A DNA stretch of 64,000 nucleotides from DATAEE01 sp036258175 (GTDB taxonomy: Bacteria > Acidobacteriota > Vicinamibacteria > Vicinamibacterales > 2-12-FULL-66-21): assembly GCA_036258175.1 (NCBI GenBank), contig DATAEE010000137.1, positions 43,975 to 107,974 on the forward strand, written 5' to 3'. The position numbers and the translations under genes were made by a program. The notes below the pieces were generated by a model. It made no database searches and was not told where the DNA came from. It saw only the letters and a list, made by a program, of their open reading frames with translations. Of this stretch, positions 60,694 through 64,000 are shown piece by piece; the first letter of the stretch is position 1; every line of letters starts with the position of its first letter.

Positions 60694-63390
60694 CTATTCA
60701 CATCGCAGCGCCGCAATGGGATCGACACTCAGCGCCCGGCGAGCCGGGAACCAGCAGGCCAGCATAGCCACGGCAATCAACGTGACTACCGTGCCGGCGT
60801 AGCTGGGCGGATCGAACGGCGTAACCTCGAACAGCAGCGTCGAGACCAGGCGCGCCAGAGCTAACGCGCCAGCGAGGCCGAGCAGCGTTCCAGCGACGAC
60901 CAGCCTCATGCCCTGGCCGATGACCATTCGGAGAACGCGGCCACGTGATGCCCCGACGGCGAGCCGTACACCGATCTCCTGCGTGCGCTGACTGACGGAA
61001 TACGCGATGACGCCGTACAACCCGACTGCAGCGAGCAGAAGGGCGATCATCGCGAACAGGCCGAGCAGGAACATCGAGAAGCGGCGCTGCGCAAGCGAAT
61101 CACTGACGACATCGGTGAGGGGACTCAGCGAGTAGGCCGGAATATTCCTATCCAGGTTTTTCAGCAGGCTCCGTACGTCGGACGCAATCGCGGTCGGTTC
61201 ACCCCCCGTTCGCGCGACGATCCACATCGTGCCGAAGACGTCCTGCGGGTATGGGACGTACATCGTGGGATCTTGTCCCGCGTCGAGTCCCCCGTAGCGC
61301 ACGTCGCCGACAATGCCAATGATCTCGAAGAACCCCTCGGTCCCGTTGCCGAGGGAAAGCCCCCGGCCGATAGGATCCTCGCCCGGGAAGTGCCGGCGGG
61401 CAAAGGCTTCGTCGACGACCGCAACCAGCGGGGATTTGGACGTGTCCTGATTCGTGAACGTGCGTCCGCGGCGAAGCGGTATGCCGAGCGTCTCGAAGTA
61501 TCCGGGTGAGACTAGCCGATAGTTCTCCGACAGCCGGCTGCCGGGCGGCGTTGGTCGACCTTGGACGCTGAAGGCCAGCCGGTACTCGTCGCGAATCGGA
61601 AGCGACTGGACCATGCCGGCCGATCTCACAGGCGGCAACTGTCGCAATTTGTCGAGAAACTCGTCGAAGAAGATGATGCGCTGGGCGGCATTCTTATAAG
61701 ACGTCAGCGGAAGCGCGACGCGGAACGCCAGGACGCTCTCGGCCCGGAAGCCGGGATCTACGGCGAGAAGACGGCTGAAGCTGCGCAGCAGGAGCGCTGC
61801 AGCCACGAGCAGCACCAGCGACAGCGCCACCTGGGCGACGACAAGCGTATTCCGCAGCCAACGGCCGCCGAAGGCTGCGGACCCTCGTCCGCCTTCCTTC
61901 ATGGCCTCGATGACGTTGGTGCGCGACGCCTGCCAGGCCGGTACGAGCCCGAAGACGATACCCGTCATGACGCAGAGCAGGAGCGTGAACGCAAGCACGC
62001 TCCCGTCGATTGCGACGTCGCCGATGCGGGGGATGCTCCCGGCATTGAGCGCCCGGACAGGTCCGATCGTGGAGTAAGCCAGCAGAAGGCCCGCCGTGCC
62101 GCCGGCGAGTGCGAGCACGAGGCTTTCCGCAATCATCTGGACTGCCAGCCGGCGCCGGCCGGCGCCGAGCGCCGTGCGGATGGCGATCTCCCTGGCTCGA
62201 GCGGACGCACGGACCAGGAGGAGATTGGCGACGTTGCCGCAGGCGATGAGAACCACGACACCGACCGCGGCAAGGAGCGTCAGCAGCGCGGGCCGGATTC
62301 GTCCGACCACCTGCTCGTGCATCGCGACAACCTCCGCCGACTCGCCTTTGCTGTATTCGGGATTCTGTTGCGCCAGCACCTCCGCGATCGTCTTCATCTC
62401 GGCCGTGGCCTGGTCGATCGACACACCGCTTCTCAAACGCGCGACAACGCTCAGATAGTGTGCGCCCCGTGGCAGCTTGCCCGTATCGAGCCCGATCGGC
62501 TGCCAGTACTCGACCTCCTGCGATGGAAACGCGAAGCCCGGGGGCATCACGCCGACGATTTCGCAGCGGGTTCCGCCGAGGATAATCGTCCGCTCCAGGA
62601 TCCGCGGATCGCCGCCGAACCGGCGCTGCCACATCCCGTGGCTCAGGATGACGACGTTGGTCTTCATCGGTGCGTCCTCGTCCCGAACGAAGGCGCGGCC
62701 CAGAACCGGCTTGACCCGAAGCACATCGAAGAGATCCCACGAGACGAACGCCGCGGTCACACGCTCCGGTGTGTCTTGCTCGGCAAGCGTATCGCCGCCG
62801 ACGATGAATGCCGCCATGTGTTCGAATGTCTTGTTCCGGTTCCGCCAGTCGAAAAAGTTCGCCGGCGCCACCGGGAAGCGGCCGATCTGCGGCACCACTT
62901 CGTACACGCGGACGAGCGCCTCGGGCTCGGGGAAGGGAAGCGGCCGGAGCAGCACGCCGTTGACGACGCTGAACATCGCGGTGTTCGCGCCGATGCCAAG
63001 AGCGAGCGTGAGAACGGCGACGACGGTGAAGCCTGGACTCTTCGCGAGCTGGCGAACGGCGAACCGCATGTCGTGCAACAGGTCGGCCAGCATTCGTAGT
63101 GCTCCCCATTTGTCGTTTGCAATCTCTTCGAGCGCGACGGCGGCGCGCTCGAGCCGCGGGCGTGCGTGTGATTGGTCGATCCGCGACAGGACCCGCGCCA
63201 TGTCCGGCCAGTCGCCCACCTGGCCGCACGCGACGCGATCGGCGTCGGCGTCCGAGAGCCCGCGGGCGACCGAGTCACGATAGAAGTCCTCGAGCTGCGC
63301 CGCGATCTCGCGGACGATCCGGGCCTCGCGCTCCTGCGTCAGGCCCGGCACCGACAGACGCGCGCGAACGTACGCTTCCCAGTCACGCAT
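60694..63390 (-). CDS. Orphan MacB/FtsX-type permease (ADOP-like)
   Basis: An 898-aa permease typical of the acidobacterial duplicated-orphan-permease group. It starts with a soluble prefix (MRDWEAYVRARLSVPGLTQEREARIVREIAAQLEDFYRDSV), then two MacB_PCD periplasmic domains each with FtsX helices (LLHDMRFAVRQLAKSPGFTVVAVLTLALGIGANTAMFSVVNGVLLRPLPFP; AVGLYGVIAYSVSQRTQEIGVRLAVGAS). No ATPase gene is adjacent. It is paired with a PadR regulator whose stop overlaps its start by 8 bases. Confidence 0.92.
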   Translation of the reverse strand: MRDWEAYVRARLSVPGLTQEREARIVREIAAQLEDFYRDSVARGLSDADADRVACGQVGDWPDMARVLSRIDQSHARPRLERAAVALEEIANDKWGALRMLADLLHDMRFAVRQLAKSPGFTVVAVLTLALGIGANTAMFSVVNGVLLRPLPFPEPEALVRVYEVVPQIGRFPVAPANFFDWRNRNKTFEHMAAFIVGGDTLAEQDTPERVTAAFVSWDLFDVLRVKPVLGRAFVRDEDAPMKTNVVILSHGMWQRRFGGDPRILERTIILGGTRCEIVGVMPPGFAFPSQEVEYWQPIGLDTGKLPRGAHYLSVVARLRSGVSIDQATAEMKTIAEVLAQQNPEYSKGESAEVVAMHEQVVGRIRPALLTLLAAVGVVVLIACGNVANLLLVRASARAREIAIRTALGAGRRRLAVQMIAESLVLALAGGTAGLLLAYSTIGPVRALNAGSIPRIGDVAIDGSVLAFTLLLCVMTGIVFGLVPAWQASRTNVIEAMKEGGRGSAAFGGRWLRNTLVVAQVALSLVLLVAAALLLRSFSRLLAVDPGFRAESVLAFRVALPLTSYKNAAQRIIFFDEFLDKLRQLPPVRSAGMVQSLPIRDEYRLAFSVQGRPTPPGSRLSENYRLVSPGYFETLGIPLRRGRTFTNQDTSKSPLVAVVDEAFARRHFPGEDPIGRGLSLGNGTEGFFEIIGIVGDVRYGGLDAGQDPTMYVPYPQDVFGTMWIVARTGGEPTAIASDVRSLLKNLDRNIPAYSLSPLTDVVSDSLAQRRFSMFLLGLFAMIALLLAAVGLYGVIAYSVSQRTQEIGVRLAVGASRGRVLRMVIGQGMRLVVAGTLLGLAGALALARLVSTLLFEVTPFDPPSYAGTVVTLIAVAMLACWFPARRALSVDPIAALRCE

Positions 63391-63715
63391 CGCCTGTCCC
63401 CATCACTTCATTGATTGCCGCGATGTAGGCCTTCCACGTCCGCCGCTGCTCGCCCAGCACGCGCCGGCCTGCGGGAGTCAACTTGTAATAGCAGCGCTGG
63501 CGCTCGCCGACCTTCTCCACCCAGCGGCCTTTGATCCATCCGCGGTTCTCGAGGTGCAGCAGCTTGGGGTAGAGGGAGGGAAGGGCGAACTTCAGCTTTC
63601 CGCCCGAACGCTGCTCGATCAGCTTGCCGATCTCGTAGCCATGCCGCGCACGCGCCTCGAGCAGCGAGAGGATGAGCATCTCGGTGCTGCCCTTTTTCAG
63701 CTCGACACTGAACAT
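63383..63715 (-). CDS. PadR family transcriptional regulator
   Basis: A 110-aa winged-helix repressor: LILSLLEARARHGYEIGKLIEQRS, SLYPKLLHLENRGWIKGRW and YYKLTPAGRRVL. It is the usual partner of the orphan permease and probably controls it. ATG at 63715 is preferred over the preceding GTG because of the position of GAGGAC. Confidence 0.92.
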   Translation of the reverse strand: MFSVELKKGSTEMLILSLLEARARHGYEIGKLIEQRSGGKLKFALPSLYPKLLHLENRGWIKGRWVEKVGERQRCYYKLTPAGRRVLGEQRRTWKAYIAAINEVMGTGDA

Positions 63716-63732
63716 CACGTCCTCGGCTGTAA

Positions 63733-63762
63733 CTAAGGCACCCTACATATAGGAAGGCTTAG
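63733..63762. promoter_or_regulatory. 30-bp dyad upstream of the PadR gene
   Basis: Outer arms CTAAG / CTTAG and inner CCTACATATAGG (63742-63753) share one centre. The region also contains a TATA-rich -10 candidate. This is a likely PadR operator controlling its own transcript and the permease. Confidence 0.6.
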
Positions 63763-63801
63763 CAATATCCGAGGACGGTCGTGCTGTCAAGGGAGAACTG
63801 G

Positions 63802-64000
63802 CTAGAAGAGTCGGACGTCGACGAGGGCGCCAGCCTCGACGCTGTCAGTCTCGGCCGGGATCTCGATGTAGCCATCGGCCTGCGACATGCTCGTGATGTC
63901 GCCGGACGCCTTGAACGCCGGATGCGCGACGTCGCCTTCCAGGCGGACGGTGTAGAACTGATGCCGGCCCGGCACCGACGCGATCCGCCGAGCGAGGCGC
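63802..64000 (-). CDS. moeA: Molybdopterin molybdotransferase MoeA, C-terminal fragment
   Basis: A partial gene whose 5' end lies beyond the window. The minus-strand frame (stop 63802-63804) reads VPGRHQFYTVRLEGDV, AHPAFKASGDITSMSQADGY, then IEIPAETDSVEAGALVDVRL. This matches the C-terminal domain IV of MoeA (SG-x-ITSM-x-xADG and AG-x-x-V-x-V). MoeA inserts molybdenum into the pterin cofactor. Confidence 0.82.
   Translation of the reverse strand, partial: RLARRIASVPGRHQFYTVRLEGDVAHPAFKASGDITSMSQADGYIEIPAETDSVEAGALVDVRLF

Noticed and set aside
61561..63099. 512-codon plus-strand ORF opposite the orphan permease
   Set aside because: Shadow frame with skewed composition.

Overview
The window is GC-rich, densely coded bacterial DNA. 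It most resembles an Acidobacteriota genome of the Vicinamibacteria type. That placement is inferred from an orphan MacB/FtsX-type permease with a PadR regulator, futalosine-pathway menaquinone genes, many secreted proteins and a large stock of short palindromic repeats. No rRNA, tRNA, CRISPR array, integrase or transposase gene was seen. No stretch longer than 300 bases lacks a gene; the longest gap is 295 bases at 18815-19109.

Layout. 1-14 kb: an M20 peptidase, PxpA (LamB/YcsF), an MFS transporter, a lipoprotein, a large M48 membrane metalloprotease facing a secreted two-copy-domain protein, an S41 protease, an acetamidase/formamidase, FabI, a BON lipoprotein and an FAD/NAD reductase. 14-25 kb: a HD-GYP/GAF/GGDEF signalling protein, an S8 protease with a WGT-repeat tail, a sigma-54 activator, a deoxyhypusine-synthase-like enzyme, a PIN-like protein, NagA, a DUF4097 lipoprotein, QueC and QueD. 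25-30.4 kb: a metal-homeostasis locus in which a DtxR/MntR-type regulator, read through in frame into an outer-membrane-type protein, faces a multicopper oxidase - ZIP transporter - cupredoxin - UbiE operon. 30.4-40 kb: a PilT-like protein with degraded ATPase motifs, a CaiB-type CoA-transferase, a glutaredoxin with an in-frame UGA and a SECIS-like hairpin, homoserine dehydrogenase, an aminotransferase, a SUMF1-type protein, a SIMPL protein and RmuC.

40-48 kb is a complete SUF iron-sulfur operon (Rrf2 regulator, A-type carrier, SufB, C, D, S, U, T and a second NifS/IscS-like desulfurase) behind an IscR-like dyad. 50.4-56.3 kb is a cobalamin uptake operon on the minus strand (TonB receptor, ATPase, permease, binding protein, Dph6-like PP-loop protein) under a clear cobalamin riboswitch. 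MqnD, MqnE and UbiE/MenG point to menaquinone made by the futalosine route. NadA, superoxide dismutase, membrane proteins, the orphan permease with PadR and a partial MoeA close the window.

The strongest unusual signals are: the candidate selenocysteine glutaredoxin missed by normal gene calling (34861-35112); a 55-bp palindromic element inserted in frame in the UbiE gene, with a solo half in the Rrf2 gene; the regulator/beta-barrel read-through ORF; the PilT homologue that has lost its Walker lysine; and the tandem WGT repeats of the S8 protease.
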